Below, piece by piece: positions 22,959 through 30,986 of a stretch of DNA of 64,000 bases. Numbering within the stretch: the first letter of the stretch is position 1; each line of letters starts with the position of its first letter. Both the position numbers and the translations under genes were made by a program. This stretch comes from Bacillus sp. FJAT-49711 (GTDB taxonomy: Bacteria > Bacillota > Bacilli > Bacillales > Bacillaceae_C): the NCBI RefSeq assembly GCF_018343715.1, contig NZ_JAGYPL010000002.1, positions 752,364 through 816,363 on the forward strand. The letters run 5' to 3'. A model generated the notes under the pieces. That model worked only from the letters and a program-made list of their open reading frames with translations. It was not told the DNA's origin and searched no databases.

Positions 22959-23732
22959 ATGTTACGTGGATTTTATACAGCAGCATCCGGCATGTATGCA
23001 CAGCAACGAAAAACAGATTTGTTGACGAATAATATGGCGAATATCAATACACCTGGTTTTAAAGAAGATACTTCTGCAATCCGCGCATTTCCGGAGATGC
23101 TTTTGCAACGGATTGAGGCGGGGAATTCAACACCTAAAACAGTTGGACCGATCAACACAGGTGTTTACATGCAAGAAACCTTGCCACGTTTTATTCAAGG
23201 TGATCTTCGGCAAACGAATCTAGGAACTGACCTGGCGCTTACAGATTTAGAAGACTCACCTGTCTTTTTCACAGTGGAGGAAAACGGGCAAACCAAATAT
23301 ACACGAAACGGTCGGTTGACTTTGGACGCGGAAGGCTTGCTTACAACAGCAGAAGGCTTTCCGGTTCTTGATGTAAATGGAAATCGAATCCGATTAAATA
23401 GTGATCAGTTTAAAGTAGCAAGCAATGGAATTATTGAAGAAAATGGTGTCCAGGTTGCACGTCTCGGGATTGCTGCTGCTGAAAACCCGGAAGCTCTAAT
23501 CAAAGAAGGAAATGGCCTTTATCGAACTGAAAATAATGCCCAGCTTCCCAATGCTGACGGAACATTTTCGATTTCTCAAGGCTTTTTGGAAGCATCGACA
23601 GTCGACCCAACAAGGGCAATGGCTGAAATGCTTTCGGCTTATAGAGCGTTTGAAGCTAATCAAAAAGTCGTCCAAGCGTATGATAGAAGCATGGAAAAAG
23701 CTGTGAATGAGATTGGAAGAGTCAATGGGTAG
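22959..23732 (+). CDS. flhO: Flagellar hook-basal body protein FlhO (FlgF/FlgG-like rod protein)
   Basis: 257 residues of the FlgE/F/G/BasR family. It starts MLRGFYTAASGMYAQQRKTD with the NNMANINTPGFKED rod signature and ends with the helix MAEMLSAYRAFEANQKVVQA typical of axial proteins. FlhO is a distal rod component of the flagellum exported through the flagellar type III system, so no cleaved signal is expected. The ATG follows GAGGTGATTAG. It is 36 bp from flhP. Confidence 0.95.
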   Translation: MLRGFYTAASGMYAQQRKTDLLTNNMANINTPGFKEDTSAIRAFPEMLLQRIEAGNSTPKTVGPINTGVYMQETLPRFIQGDLRQTNLGTDLALTDLEDSPVFFTVEENGQTKYTRNGRLTLDAEGLLTTAEGFPVLDVNGNRIRLNSDQFKVASNGIIEENGVQVARLGIAAAENPEALIKEGNGLYRTENNAQLPNADGTFSISQGFLEASTVDPTRAMAEMLSAYRAFEANQKVVQAYDRSMEKAVNEIGRVNG

Positions 23733-23768
23733 AGTTGGATTTTCAGCCTTTAAAAAGGAGACTGAGTG

Positions 23769-24581
23769 ATGAATAGATCGATGACGACAGCAACCAACAC
23801 AATGAGCCAACTTCAAAAACAATTTGATATCATTAGCAATAATATCGCAAACTCGGGGACAAATGGATTTAAAAGAAAAGACGTATCCTTTGCTGATATG
23901 ATTTTTCAAGAGGTGAATAATCAAACTTCCAGAGATAACGAAATCGGTCGGCTATCTCCACATGGAATTCGTCAAGGAGTTGGCGCCAAAATAGCGAAAT
24001 CAGCTATGGTTTTGAGTCAAGGTGCAATTCAAAACACAGGCCGGTCCTTAGATTTTGCATTTACGGCTGAAAATCAGTTTTTAAAAGTGCGCGTTCAAGA
24101 TGATAATGGGACTCATATGAGATTTACGCGTAATGGTGCTCTTTATGCAGCGCCGTCAGGAAATAATGAAATGATGCTCGTTACTCAGGATGGCCATGCT
24201 GTCCTTGATCAACAAAATAATCCTATTACTTTTTCCGACAAAGCGACTGATTTCACGATCACAAATCATGGGGAGTTCCGTGCAAATGGTGCAAGAGTAG
24301 CAGACCTTGGAGTGATTGCTTTAAATAAGCCTCAGTACATGGAACAAAAAGGCGATTCACTCATTGGAATGCCAGATAATGCCGCAGTAAATCCTGCGTT
24401 CGTTTATACAGATTTAGATTCCAATGCAATCGCCATGCAGCATCAAGCTCTTGAAGCATCCAATGTGGACTTAAGCAAAGAGATGACGGATATGATGAAT
24501 GTACAGCGTGCATTGCAATTTCAGTCCAGAGCGATTACTGTATCGGACCAGATGATGGGTCTTGTAAACGGAATTCGATAA
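23769..24581 (+). CDS. flhP: Flagellar hook-basal body protein FlhP
   Basis: 270 residues of the same rod family as its upstream neighbour: N-terminal TMSQLQKQFDIISNNIANSG with NGFKRKD, and C-terminal DLSKEMTDMMNVQRALQFQS. The ATG at 23769 is better spaced from AAAAGGAG than the overlapping GTG at 23766. FlhO and FlhP lie side by side and are probably co-transcribed with each other and perhaps with mbl. In B. subtilis FlhP is needed at the rod-hook transition. Confidence 0.94.
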   Translation: MNRSMTTATNTMSQLQKQFDIISNNIANSGTNGFKRKDVSFADMIFQEVNNQTSRDNEIGRLSPHGIRQGVGAKIAKSAMVLSQGAIQNTGRSLDFAFTAENQFLKVRVQDDNGTHMRFTRNGALYAAPSGNNEMMLVTQDGHAVLDQQNNPITFSDKATDFTITNHGEFRANGARVADLGVIALNKPQYMEQKGDSLIGMPDNAAVNPAFVYTDLDSNAIAMQHQALEASNVDLSKEMTDMMNVQRALQFQSRAITVSDQMMGLVNGIR

Positions 24582-24768
24582 AAACGGCTACAGAATCGGT
24601 AAAATATGATATGATAAAGAAACATTTATTCATACTCTCAATGATGAAAAGCGGAAGAGCTGGAGTTTAGGTCTAGCTGCTGATGTTTATAACATAGATT
24701 GATGCTATTTTTCCATTTTCGATAAGGCGGAAAAGGCTGCGCCATTTGAGAGAAAAGGGGTTTATCAT

Positions 24769-25062
24769 ATGGCTAAAAATATCAGCCAAGATGAGGTTCA
24801 ATCAAGAGAAGACATAAAGAAACAAAAACGTGATCAAAAAGCGGAGCGAAAAGCAGCGAAAAAGAACGAGATACCACGGCTTATTCGAATTCGTTTAATT
24901 CCCATATGGCTGCGTATTCTTCTAGTAATCGCCATGGTGGGAGGCAGCCTTATTGGCGGCTTAATGGTTGGCTACGGGGTTCTAGGTGATGGAAATCCGA
25001 AAGATGTTTTGAAAAAAGAAACATGGACTCACATCGTGGATCTTGTTGTAGAAAAAAAGTAA
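24769..25062 (+). CDS. EpuA-like membrane protein (often labelled RNA polymerase subunit beta)
   Basis: 97 residues: a basic, charged cytosolic N-terminus (EDIKKQKRDQKAERKAAKKN), one membrane helix (about 45-70, IWLRILLVIAMVGGSLIGGLMVGYGVLG) and a short tail ending TWTHIVDLVVEKK. This matches the EpuA family (PF11772), which databases often mislabel as a DNA-directed RNA polymerase beta subunit. There is no polymerase sequence in it. It sits before fabZ, as in several Bacilli. The ATG follows AAAAGGGG. The function is unknown; a membrane role is inferred. Confidence 0.85.
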   Translation: MAKNISQDEVQSREDIKKQKRDQKAERKAAKKNEIPRLIRIRLIPIWLRILLVIAMVGGSLIGGLMVGYGVLGDGNPKDVLKKETWTHIVDLVVEKK

Positions 25063-25135
25063 AATATAAGTATGTACATGCGGGTTCATCGGCAATGCTG
25101 GTGGCCCTTTATTATACATAAAAGGAGGACTTGCC

Positions 25136-25558
25136 ATGCTAGACATCCAACAAATAAAAGAAATTATACCTCATCGCTACCCATTTTTATTAGTTGATAA
25201 AATCGTGGAAATAGAAGAGGGACAGAAAGTAGTCGGAATCAAAAATGTTTCAGCCAACGAGGAATTTTTCAACGGACACTTTCCTGATTATCCAGTCATG
25301 CCAGGAGTGCTGATTGTAGAAGCATTAGCCCAAGTCGGCGCCGTCGCCATGCTAAAAAAGGAAGAAAACCGTGGGAAAATCGGCTTCTTAGCAGGACTTG
25401 ATAACTGCCGCTTCAAACGCCAAGTAAGACCCGGAGACCAACTTCGCCTCGAAGTCGAAATCATCCGCGTAAAAGGCCCAATCGGAAGAGGCAAAGGAAT
25501 CGCAACCGTAGACGGCGAACTCGCCTGCGAAGCAGAAATTACATTTGCTTTAAAATAA
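25136..25558 (+). CDS. fabZ: 3-hydroxyacyl-ACP dehydratase FabZ
   Basis: 140 residues with a hot-dog fold. It dehydrates 3-hydroxyacyl-ACP in fatty acid elongation. The catalytic histidine is in [15 protein letters not shown], and the partner glutamate is in [13 protein letters not shown]. The ATG follows AAAGGAGG. It carries the opening [11 protein letters not shown] motif of the family. It is the last gene before a strong terminator and a 52-bp repeat array. Confidence 0.97.
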   Translation: MLDIQQIKEIIPHRYPFLLVDKIVEIEEGQKVVGIKNVSANEEFFNGHFPDYPVMPGVLIVEALAQVGAVAMLKKEENRGKIGFLAGLDNCRFKRQVRPGDQLRLEVEIIRVKGPIGRGKGIATVDGELACEAEITFALK

Positions 25559-25570
25559 ATTTAGAAATAT

Positions 25571-25603
25571 AAAATCCCGTTCCAAACTTTGGAACGGGAT
25601 TTT
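25571..25603. terminator. Terminator after fabZ
   Basis: A 16-bp perfect inverted repeat (AAAATCCCGTTCCAAA / TTTGGAACGGGATTTT) around a single central C. One of the strongest hairpins in the window, and usable on both strands. Confidence 0.9.
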
Positions 25604-25760
25604 AGTTAGCGGATCCTATTTTAACACCATAGTACTGGCGAGACTAAACTAGGCTTACTTTGAATGAAAACGAGGGTTATTCCGTATAAACGGGCACTGA
25701 GAGCGTTTCAATCGGCAAAAACGATACTTTTTTCAAATTGACAAGCACTATCTCTCCTAA

Positions 25761-26015
25761 TCGTGCCCTTCTCATCGAAATTAGTACATCCGAGGTCACG
25801 AATAGGGTGTAATCGTGCCCTTCCCATCGAACTTAGTCCACCTAAGGTCACGAATAGGGTGTAATCGTGCCCTTCTCATCGAACTTAGTACATCCGAGGT
25901 CACGAATAAGGTGTAATCGTGACCTCCCCGTCGAATTTACCAAACCTAAGGTCACGAATAGAGCGTAGTCATGCCTTTCTCATCTGTTTTTCCACGCTCA
26001 AAGTCACGATGACCG
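25761..26015. repeat. 52-bp tandem repeat array between fabZ and the XRE-TPR gene
   Basis: Four full units start at 25761, 25813, 25865 and 25917, plus a degraded fifth. A unit begins TCGTGCCCTTCTCATCGAAC and includes GAGGTCACGAATAGGGTGTA. TCGTG and CACGA are inverted within each unit; in unit 4 the arms extend to nine bases (TCGTGACCT / AGGTCACGA). It lies between convergent genes; the rest of the 508-bp gap contains only the fabZ terminator. Confidence 0.88.
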
Positions 26016-26066
26016 TTCCAAATTAGTTACCCCATCCTACTAGCTCACATTGAGCAAAGCACTATC

Positions 26067-27329
26067 TCAAGACTCCCTCGTTCCCTTTTCCCTGAGCTCT
26101 GCCGCCTTAACCAACTCAAGGGCTTCAAAACTAAAATCCTTATACGGCGTATCTGGAAGAGGCGTTATAGTCTTAACCGCAAGATCGGCAAGGGTCTGCG
26201 CTTCGTAGAGATTTCCTAATTTCATATGACAAAGGGCTTTATATGCATCTTTTACATATAGGATTGATAAATCAAAAGGGTGATGCACATAGGATGGTAT
26301 TTGGACTTTATTTAGCCAATAAAGTCCTTCTTCATGTTTTCCAAGTCCATATAAGGCTTTTCCTTTTTCAAGAAAAAAATAGGCTGAGTAAAATTCGGTC
26401 AATTTGGATTCCAAATTTTCATTAATGAGTTCCAAAGCACCTTTATAATCGCGATTTATAGAAATAAGGTATTCAATATTCATTAAATCACAAAAGATAA
26501 TAGCATTTGGGTCATCAGCAAATTCTCCATATAGTTTTAGTTTTTCTAAGTAATAAACTCTTTTTTCTTCATGATGGAACATTAATGCATATCCAGCTGC
26601 AACTCTGTATAAATCGTCGATCCGATAAAAAATTCGATGTTGCTTAGAAAAATCAATCGCCTTTTCCATTATACGAGTAGCCGCATTGGAATCCCCAACT
26701 GCATAATGCAAGATCGCTTCATGAAAATCTAAATCAACTTGTGTCATCGGATCGATGTAAGGATATTTTGATTCTATTTCCGCTCGCTCATGAAGGAGAA
26801 TCTTCAACGATGCTGCATAATTATGCTCAGTATACTTCACCATTGCACGAAACAATCCAATTTCAGCCCGCCTTGCTGTAAGGCTCATCTGTTCGTATAG
26901 CTGGGCAGCCTTATCTGAAGTATGCTGCCATCCATCCATTCCTTCATGATATAAACAACGACTAAAGATCTCTAATAACCGCGCTGCTTCATACCCTTGG
27001 TTGAGCTTATCAAGCAATGGCTCAACAATGGAAATGATCTTTTTATATTCATCCTTCTTTTGTTCAAATTCAATATTATATAATAATTCTACTTCTTCAA
27101 GCACTTCACTAAAATGGTAAGAGGGGATTGCTCCAAGTAAAACTGCTATATCAACATCGAGACGCTCCGCAATGTACGTTAAGCTTTCAATTGAAGGTCT
27201 TGCCTTATTATTTTCAATCAAACTAAGCATGCCCTTCGTAATCTCCGTACCAGCCAGCCCCTCCAACGTCATTTTTTTCTGTTTTCGTAAATCCTTTATT
27301 CGTTCACCTAACGTTTCGATTGAAAACAC
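26067..27329 (-). CDS. XRE family transcriptional regulator with TPR domain
   Basis: 420 residues: an N-terminal HTH_3 domain (about 6-62, with EGLAGTEITKGMLSLIENNK as the recognition region) followed by ~340 residues of helical repeats of TPR type. This is the plan of RRNPP-type regulators (PlcR, NprR), which respond to short peptides, though no pro-peptide gene was found beside it. It is transcribed divergently from an MFS exporter, with two identical palindromes between them. The only possible start is a GTG that lies inside its own GAGGTG sequence, so initiation may be weak or unusual. A role as local repressor of the exporter is inferred. Confidence 0.88.
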   Translation of the reverse strand: MFSIETLGERIKDLRKQKKMTLEGLAGTEITKGMLSLIENNKARPSIESLTYIAERLDVDIAVLLGAIPSYHFSEVLEEVELLYNIEFEQKKDEYKKIISIVEPLLDKLNQGYEAARLLEIFSRCLYHEGMDGWQHTSDKAAQLYEQMSLTARRAEIGLFRAMVKYTEHNYAASLKILLHERAEIESKYPYIDPMTQVDLDFHEAILHYAVGDSNAATRIMEKAIDFSKQHRIFYRIDDLYRVAAGYALMFHHEEKRVYYLEKLKLYGEFADDPNAIIFCDLMNIEYLISINRDYKGALELINENLESKLTEFYSAYFFLEKGKALYGLGKHEEGLYWLNKVQIPSYVHHPFDLSILYVKDAYKALCHMKLGNLYEAQTLADLAVKTITPLPDTPYKDFSFEALELVKAAELREKGTRES

Positions 27330-27345
27330 CTCTTTAACAATAATA

Positions 27346-27362
27346 GTTTAATTATATTAAAC
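27346..27362. promoter_or_regulatory. Operator-like palindrome 1
   Basis: GTTTAATTATATTAAAC, a perfect 7-3-7 dyad. It contains TATAAT on the minus strand, a likely -10 for the regulator gene, and ends seven bases before the -35 of the exporter. Confidence 0.65.
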
Positions 27363-27368
27363 TTTTTC

Positions 27369-27397
27369 TTGCAATGGAAGTAAATAGGTGGTATATT
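27369..27397 (+). promoter_or_regulatory. Promoter of the MFS exporter
   Basis: TTGCAA, 17-bp spacer, TATATT, placed between the two palindromes. The predicted transcript start falls inside palindrome 2. Confidence 0.6.
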
Positions 27398-27399
27398 TT

Positions 27400-27416
27400 G
27401 TTTAATAAAATTAAAC
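27400..27416. promoter_or_regulatory. Operator-like palindrome 2
   Basis: GTTTAATAAAATTAAAC, the same 7-3-7 dyad as palindrome 1 with a different central triplet. The centres are 54 bp apart, about five helical turns. Confidence 0.65.
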
Positions 27417-27439
27417 TTTTTATGAACGGAGTGTTTTTC

Positions 27440-28744
27440 ATGGAAGAGGCGTTAAAGCTAAAAAGGGCTACGTACCACCTTTGGACCTTTACGACAAGTA
27501 AGCTTATATCAACTTTTGGATCCAATGTATATGCCTTTGCGATTAGCTTTTATATTTTGCAGACGACGGGATCTGCAACAAGCTTTGCAACAAATCTCAT
27601 ATGTAATATTTTACCGAGGACGCTTGTTGGACCATTTGTTGGCTACCTTGCCGATAATTATTCACGAAAGGCCATTGTGATTTTGTCACAAATTGCTACT
27701 ACTATAGCGATTTGCGGACTTCTATTCGTCACCTATACAGAGGGGCTCTCACTGATCGCAATTTATGTGACGACATGTGTGTTATCATTGACGTCGGCTT
27801 GTTCGGGGATCACATTCACTTCATCTATCACAGGCCTTGTAAATGAGGAAAGAATTCAAAGAGCGATGTCCTTGAACCAAATGTCAATTTCATTCGCTGC
27901 AATTGGAAGTCCAGCAGTCGGCGGATTATTATATGGTGCCGTTTCAATGCCTGTATTTTTAATCATTTTCATCATAGCTTCCATGATTGCGGTCCTTTTA
28001 GAATCAACTATGAACTTTAAATTGTTTGCGAAGCGAAAAGAGAAAGAAATTGGCGAGGAAAAAGAACCAATGTGGCAAAGCATGAAGGCAGGGTTTGCTT
28101 ATTTAAAAACGAAACCCGTCATCATGGCAATCATCTGGATAGCATTAATGATTAATTTCTGTTTCGGAGCCTTCGAGGTTGGTTATTCTTACGTATTGAT
28201 CGAAAAATTAAAGATGGCTTCTATGCATTTCGGCATTACCGAAGGCGCCTTCGCATTAGGAATGTTAATAATGTCCATTTATTTCTCTGTGCGAACAGAA
28301 GTAAAATATCCGCTGCTTGTATCAAAAAGAGGAATCCTGGCAATGGGATTTTTCATGGCGATGACAGGGTTCCCATTAATCGTCTCGATGCCGTACAATG
28401 TTAATATCGCTTATTACATCGTTCTTATGTTCGGATTTGGTTCAATGATCATTCTCGTAAATACACCGATTCAAGTAATGATGCAAAAACAAATTGACGA
28501 TGATTATAAAGGTAGAATTTTTTCCATTCTCGAAACAATGGCGATGGCACTTATGCCACTTGGAATGGTTATATACGGCTTTCTTTATGACTTGTTTCCG
28601 GCTCAGTGGATACTGCTTGCATCCACAATCTTCCTTGTAGGAGTTGTAATTGTATTGGCTAGACCGTCCATTATCCGGAATGCACACCCAGAACTTTATG
28701 AAAAAAAAGAAATGAAAGTTGGAGCAAAAACAGTTTCGCATTAA
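27440..28744 (+). CDS. MFS transporter (probable drug or siderophore-type exporter)
   Basis: 434 residues with about 12 membrane helices. The N-terminal half carries the MFS signature loop GYLADNYSRKAIVILSQ between helices 2 and 3. Overall it resembles the MFS_3/EntS group of exporters; the substrate cannot be told. The ATG at 27440 has a CGGAGTG ribosome binding site; the longer frame starts inside the promoter and was rejected. It is divergent from an XRE-TPR regulator with paired operators overlapping both promoters, so the two form a regulated efflux unit. Confidence 0.9.
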   Translation: MEEALKLKRATYHLWTFTTSKLISTFGSNVYAFAISFYILQTTGSATSFATNLICNILPRTLVGPFVGYLADNYSRKAIVILSQIATTIAICGLLFVTYTEGLSLIAIYVTTCVLSLTSACSGITFTSSITGLVNEERIQRAMSLNQMSISFAAIGSPAVGGLLYGAVSMPVFLIIFIIASMIAVLLESTMNFKLFAKRKEKEIGEEKEPMWQSMKAGFAYLKTKPVIMAIIWIALMINFCFGAFEVGYSYVLIEKLKMASMHFGITEGAFALGMLIMSIYFSVRTEVKYPLLVSKRGILAMGFFMAMTGFPLIVSMPYNVNIAYYIVLMFGFGSMIILVNTPIQVMMQKQIDDDYKGRIFSILETMAMALMPLGMVIYGFLYDLFPAQWILLASTIFLVGVVIVLARPSIIRNAHPELYEKKEMKVGAKTVSH

Positions 28745-28774
28745 ATGTTTGTAATAAGTAAAACAGGATATACA

Positions 28775-28810
28775 AATGGTACTGGGACAGATTGCCCAGT
28801 ACCATTTTTG
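28775..28810 (+). terminator. Terminator of the MFS gene
   Basis: Stem ATGGTACTGGG / CCCAGTACCAT followed by TTTTTG. Confidence 0.88.
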
Positions 28811-28963
28811 TCTATTCTTCCATGCCGAGCGAATAGCAAACTTTTTAGAAAAATTTTTTCATGCACATTTTTGGAGAATTTGGGAAAGCTAATGTCAGAC
28901 CATGCGCAGGGTCAATTTTATCGGCAAATATTGATGGCCAAAATCTGAAAGGAGCTTACCAAA

Positions 28964-29266
28964 ATGAAAAAAGCAGTAAAGTTTATTGGAGGAGTCGCAC
29001 TAGCTTCCATGTTACTTGTGGGGTGTGCAAACAATGACCAAGAACCGCCTCCGCCAAATACGAATAATGATGTCAACGACCAGAATGATCTAAACGATAA
29101 CAATGGTGTGAATGACAATGGGGTTAATGATAACGGTGTTAATGATAATAACGATTTAAACAATAACAATGGCCTGGATAATGATAATGACTTAAATGAC
29201 AACAATGGTGTGGATAATGATAATGATTTAAATAACGACAATAATGATATGGATAATAACAAATAA
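28964..29266 (+). CDS. Small Asn/Asp-rich lipoprotein
   Basis: 100 residues. A lipoprotein signal peptide (MKKAVKFIGGVALASMLLVG) ends in the lipobox LLVGC, so the mature protein starts at a lipidated Cys (residue 21). The remainder is almost entirely Asn, Asp, Gly, Val and Leu in short repeats such as NDNNGVNDNGVNDNG and DNDNDLNDNNGVDND, with a PPPP stretch after the lipid anchor. No known domain is visible. A Gly-poor, Asp-rich repeat on the outer face could bind divalent cations, but that is speculation. Good GAAAGGAGC ribosome binding site. The repeat tract is likely to vary in length between strains. Confidence 0.85.
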   Translation: MKKAVKFIGGVALASMLLVGCANNDQEPPPPNTNNDVNDQNDLNDNNGVNDNGVNDNGVNDNNDLNNNNGLDNDNDLNDNNGVDNDNDLNNDNNDMDNNK

Positions 29267-29290
29267 GCAGGGATTATACCCTGCTTTTTA
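29266..29290. terminator. Shared convergent terminator
   Basis: Stem GCAGGG / CCCTGC with a six-base loop and TTTTTA. It lies between the lipoprotein gene and the convergent ywpF. Confidence 0.75.
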
Positions 29291-29695
29291 CTTTCTCTTC
29301 ATCCTTTTTCTAAACTCTTCTAACAGTTGATCCCCGCTTAATCCTTCCTTAATTAAATCATCCAGCAATATTTCGGGGTATTCATTGCGCCTTTTGCTTA
29401 AACGGCCTTCGAATAAAACGCTGATATGATCGTCGAGTACTTGAATCGTATGTACTTTTACGGTTAAAGGGGCTGGATCATTTGCTGCATGAGTAATAAT
29501 GACCCTAATTTCAAACTTTTCCTCATGATCAAATCGCTTTTGAAAATGCTCTATATACTGTTTTTCTATAAAAGCTTCGATAATCCAAACTCCGTCTTCA
29601 TTTTCCTTATTAATAATTAAGCCGTCTTCGAGCGGGATATTAGTGGCCTTTTTATTTTCATAAATATGCAGAGCAACAATTTTAAACGTTTTCAA
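29288..29695 (-). CDS. ywpF: YwpF-like family protein
   Basis: 135 residues from the TTG at 29695; B. subtilis YwpF also starts MKTFK, and the longer frame would add a hydrophobic, poorly conserved stretch. The GLIINKENEDGVWIIEAF and ISVLFEGRLSKRRNEYPE segments are characteristic. It has no signal peptide or membrane helix. The function is unknown. It is located next to ssbB (ywpH), matching the ywpF-ywpG-ywpH neighbourhood of B. subtilis. Confidence 0.85.
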   Translation of the reverse strand: MKTFKIVALHIYENKKATNIPLEDGLIINKENEDGVWIIEAFIEKQYIEHFQKRFDHEEKFEIRVIITHAANDPAPLTVKVHTIQVLDDHISVLFEGRLSKRRNEYPEILLDDLIKEGLSGDQLLEEFRKRMKRK

Positions 29696-29877
29696 CTTAG
29701 CTCGCCCCCACGTCGTTCTTTTATAAAAATTATACCATCTTTGCAATTTAATATAAAAAATGCAGAAACGATACAAAAAATAATAATGAATCTAGAATCA
29801 TGTTGAAAAAAGTACTTTCCATATGAATAATGTCAAATTAAGTCATAACAGACAGAACAAAAAGATGCCACGATCAT

Positions 29878-29906
29878 TTTACACAAAAAATAATGTGCTA
29901 TAAGAT
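29878..29906 (+). promoter_or_regulatory. Promoter of ssbB
   Basis: TTTACA, 17-bp spacer, TAAGAT, about 33 bp before the ssbB start. I did not find a convincing ComK K-box (paired AAAA-N5-TTTT). Confidence 0.55.
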
Positions 29907-29939
29907 GGGAATACCCTTCAAAAAAAGGAGTTGAAAAAA

Positions 29940-30302
29940 ATGATAAACCAAGTGACATTAGTCGGCAGATTGACGAAAGAACCGGTCCTGCGGTATACGG
30001 TGGAGGGAACACCTGTGTTAAATATTACACTTGCTCTTAACCGACATTACCGAAATGCGAAAGGAGACTTTGATGCTGATTTTGTACTATGTACATTGTG
30101 GAACAAAGCAGCAGAAAACACTGCGAAGTACTGCTCCAAAGGTTCTTTAGTCGGGATTGTAGGTAGAATCCAAACGAGAAATTATGACGGAACAGATGGT
30201 AAAAAGGTATACGTCACAGAAGTCATCGCTGACACTGTCAAATTTATGGGAGGACGATCAGCTGAAGTAAAAGCAGATGAAAAAGAACTTCTGCCATTTT
30301 AG
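29940..30302 (+). CDS. ssbB: Single-stranded DNA-binding protein SsbB
   Basis: 120 residues: one OB-fold (MINQVTLVGRLTKEPVLRYT, ALNRHYRNAKGDFDADFVLC, VGRIQTRNYDGTDGKKVYVTEVIAD) with only a very short tail ending ELLPF. The short form without a long disordered linker is the SsbB (YwpH) type, which protects incoming DNA in competence in B. subtilis. The ATG at 29940 is correctly spaced from AAAAAAGGAG; an in-frame TTG at 29931 touches it. Its neighbours ywpF and ywqA/ywqB match B. subtilis. Confidence 0.94.
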   Translation: MINQVTLVGRLTKEPVLRYTVEGTPVLNITLALNRHYRNAKGDFDADFVLCTLWNKAAENTAKYCSKGSLVGIVGRIQTRNYDGTDGKKVYVTEVIADTVKFMGGRSAEVKADEKELLPF

Positions 30303-30331
30303 TAAGCGCATTCTTTTAAGGAGGTGAATCT

Positions 30332-30526
30332 TTGATAAAAGGACATAGTGATTCTATTGAAATCCTGATTGGAGACCTCATTTTTAAACTCGGCAAAGCC
30401 AACCAACAAATTCATCAATTATCACAAAGAGTTGCTCAACTTGAATTCCTTCTCCAAAATCAGCAAACAGAAGCAATCTCTCATTCACATCATTCAAGCT
30501 TCGTAAAAAAGATCATGGCACAATAG
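30332..30526 (+). CDS. Small coiled-coil protein of unknown function
   Basis: 64 residues from a TTG start with an excellent AAGGAGGTGA ribosome binding site, 29 bp after ssbB, so probably in the same operon. Residues 15-45 form a heptad-like helix (LIFKLGKANQQIHQLSQRVA) suggesting a coiled coil and self-association. The C-terminus is His/Ser rich (SHSHHSSF). I do not recognise a family. Translation signals and position make it likely real; a link to DNA uptake or SSB is only a guess. Confidence 0.65.
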   Translation: MIKGHSDSIEILIGDLIFKLGKANQQIHQLSQRVAQLEFLLQNQQTEAISHSHHSSFVKKIMAQ

Positions 30527-30589
30527 AATTTTTCCACGAGTGCCTTTCGTATTAACCAACCTCGCTTTATCTGCCTCTCTAAATGGAAG

Positions 30590-30624
30590 GGGGCTGACAC
30601 CTAACCATACAGCCCCTATTTTTT
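30590..30624 (+). terminator. Terminator of the ssbB operon
   Basis: Stem GGGGCTG / CAGCCCC, then TATTTTTT. It overlaps the last codons of the convergent minus-strand gene. Confidence 0.8.
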
Positions 30625-30927
30625 AGATTGAATGAATGCTATAGCTTCAGCAATATCAATATGTTCGAGATAAGGCCATTCTAAAAAAGCAATCGCTTCT
30701 TTTAGTAATGAAGGAAGTAAATCTCCCGCCTCAATGAATGCTTCCCAGCGCAGCGTTTCAGGCAGCCATAATGTTGGAAAGAGGGAAGGGTCGTCGAGAA
30801 GACCGTCCACTTCCGCTTCACATATTCCCCTTAATAAAAAATCAGTCCGCATTTCATCCCGTTCTTGTTGAAACATTTCATCTCTCTTTTTTAGTGTAGA
30901 AAGTAATTTGGCTAGTTCACCACTCAT
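30616..30927 (-). CDS. Small acidic protein of unknown function, end of helicase operon
   Basis: 103 residues from the ATG at 30927, which follows GGAAGGTG; the frame is open upstream to 30981 but that start lacks a ribosome binding site. The protein is helical and acidic (RDEMFQQERDEMRTDFLLRG, LEWPYLEHIDIAEAIAFIQ). I do not recognise the family. It lies 59 bp behind the SNF2 helicase gene (5 bp if the longer start is used) and probably belongs to that transcript. A role as a partner of the helicase is possible but unproven. Confidence 0.65.
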   Translation of the reverse strand: MSGELAKLLSTLKKRDEMFQQERDEMRTDFLLRGICEAEVDGLLDDPSLFPTLWLPETLRWEAFIEAGDLLPSLLKEAIAFLEWPYLEHIDIAEAIAFIQSKK

Positions 30928-30986
30928 AGGAATCCACACCTTCCGTAAGAATAATGTCAATGGTTCTGCGTCGATGAACATGAAGC

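Noticed and set aside
25604-26066. Signal-peptide gene downstream of the XRE-TPR regulator, as in nprR-nprX
   Set aside because: No short frame with a ribosome binding site was found; the region is the 52-bp array.
27374-27439. Longer start of the MFS gene
   Set aside because: It would begin in the -35/-10 region and includes operator sequence; the ATG at 27440 is well supported.
29777-29930. ComK box upstream of ssbB
   Set aside because: A/T-rich blocks occur but no proper AAAA-N5-TTTT pair with correct spacing.
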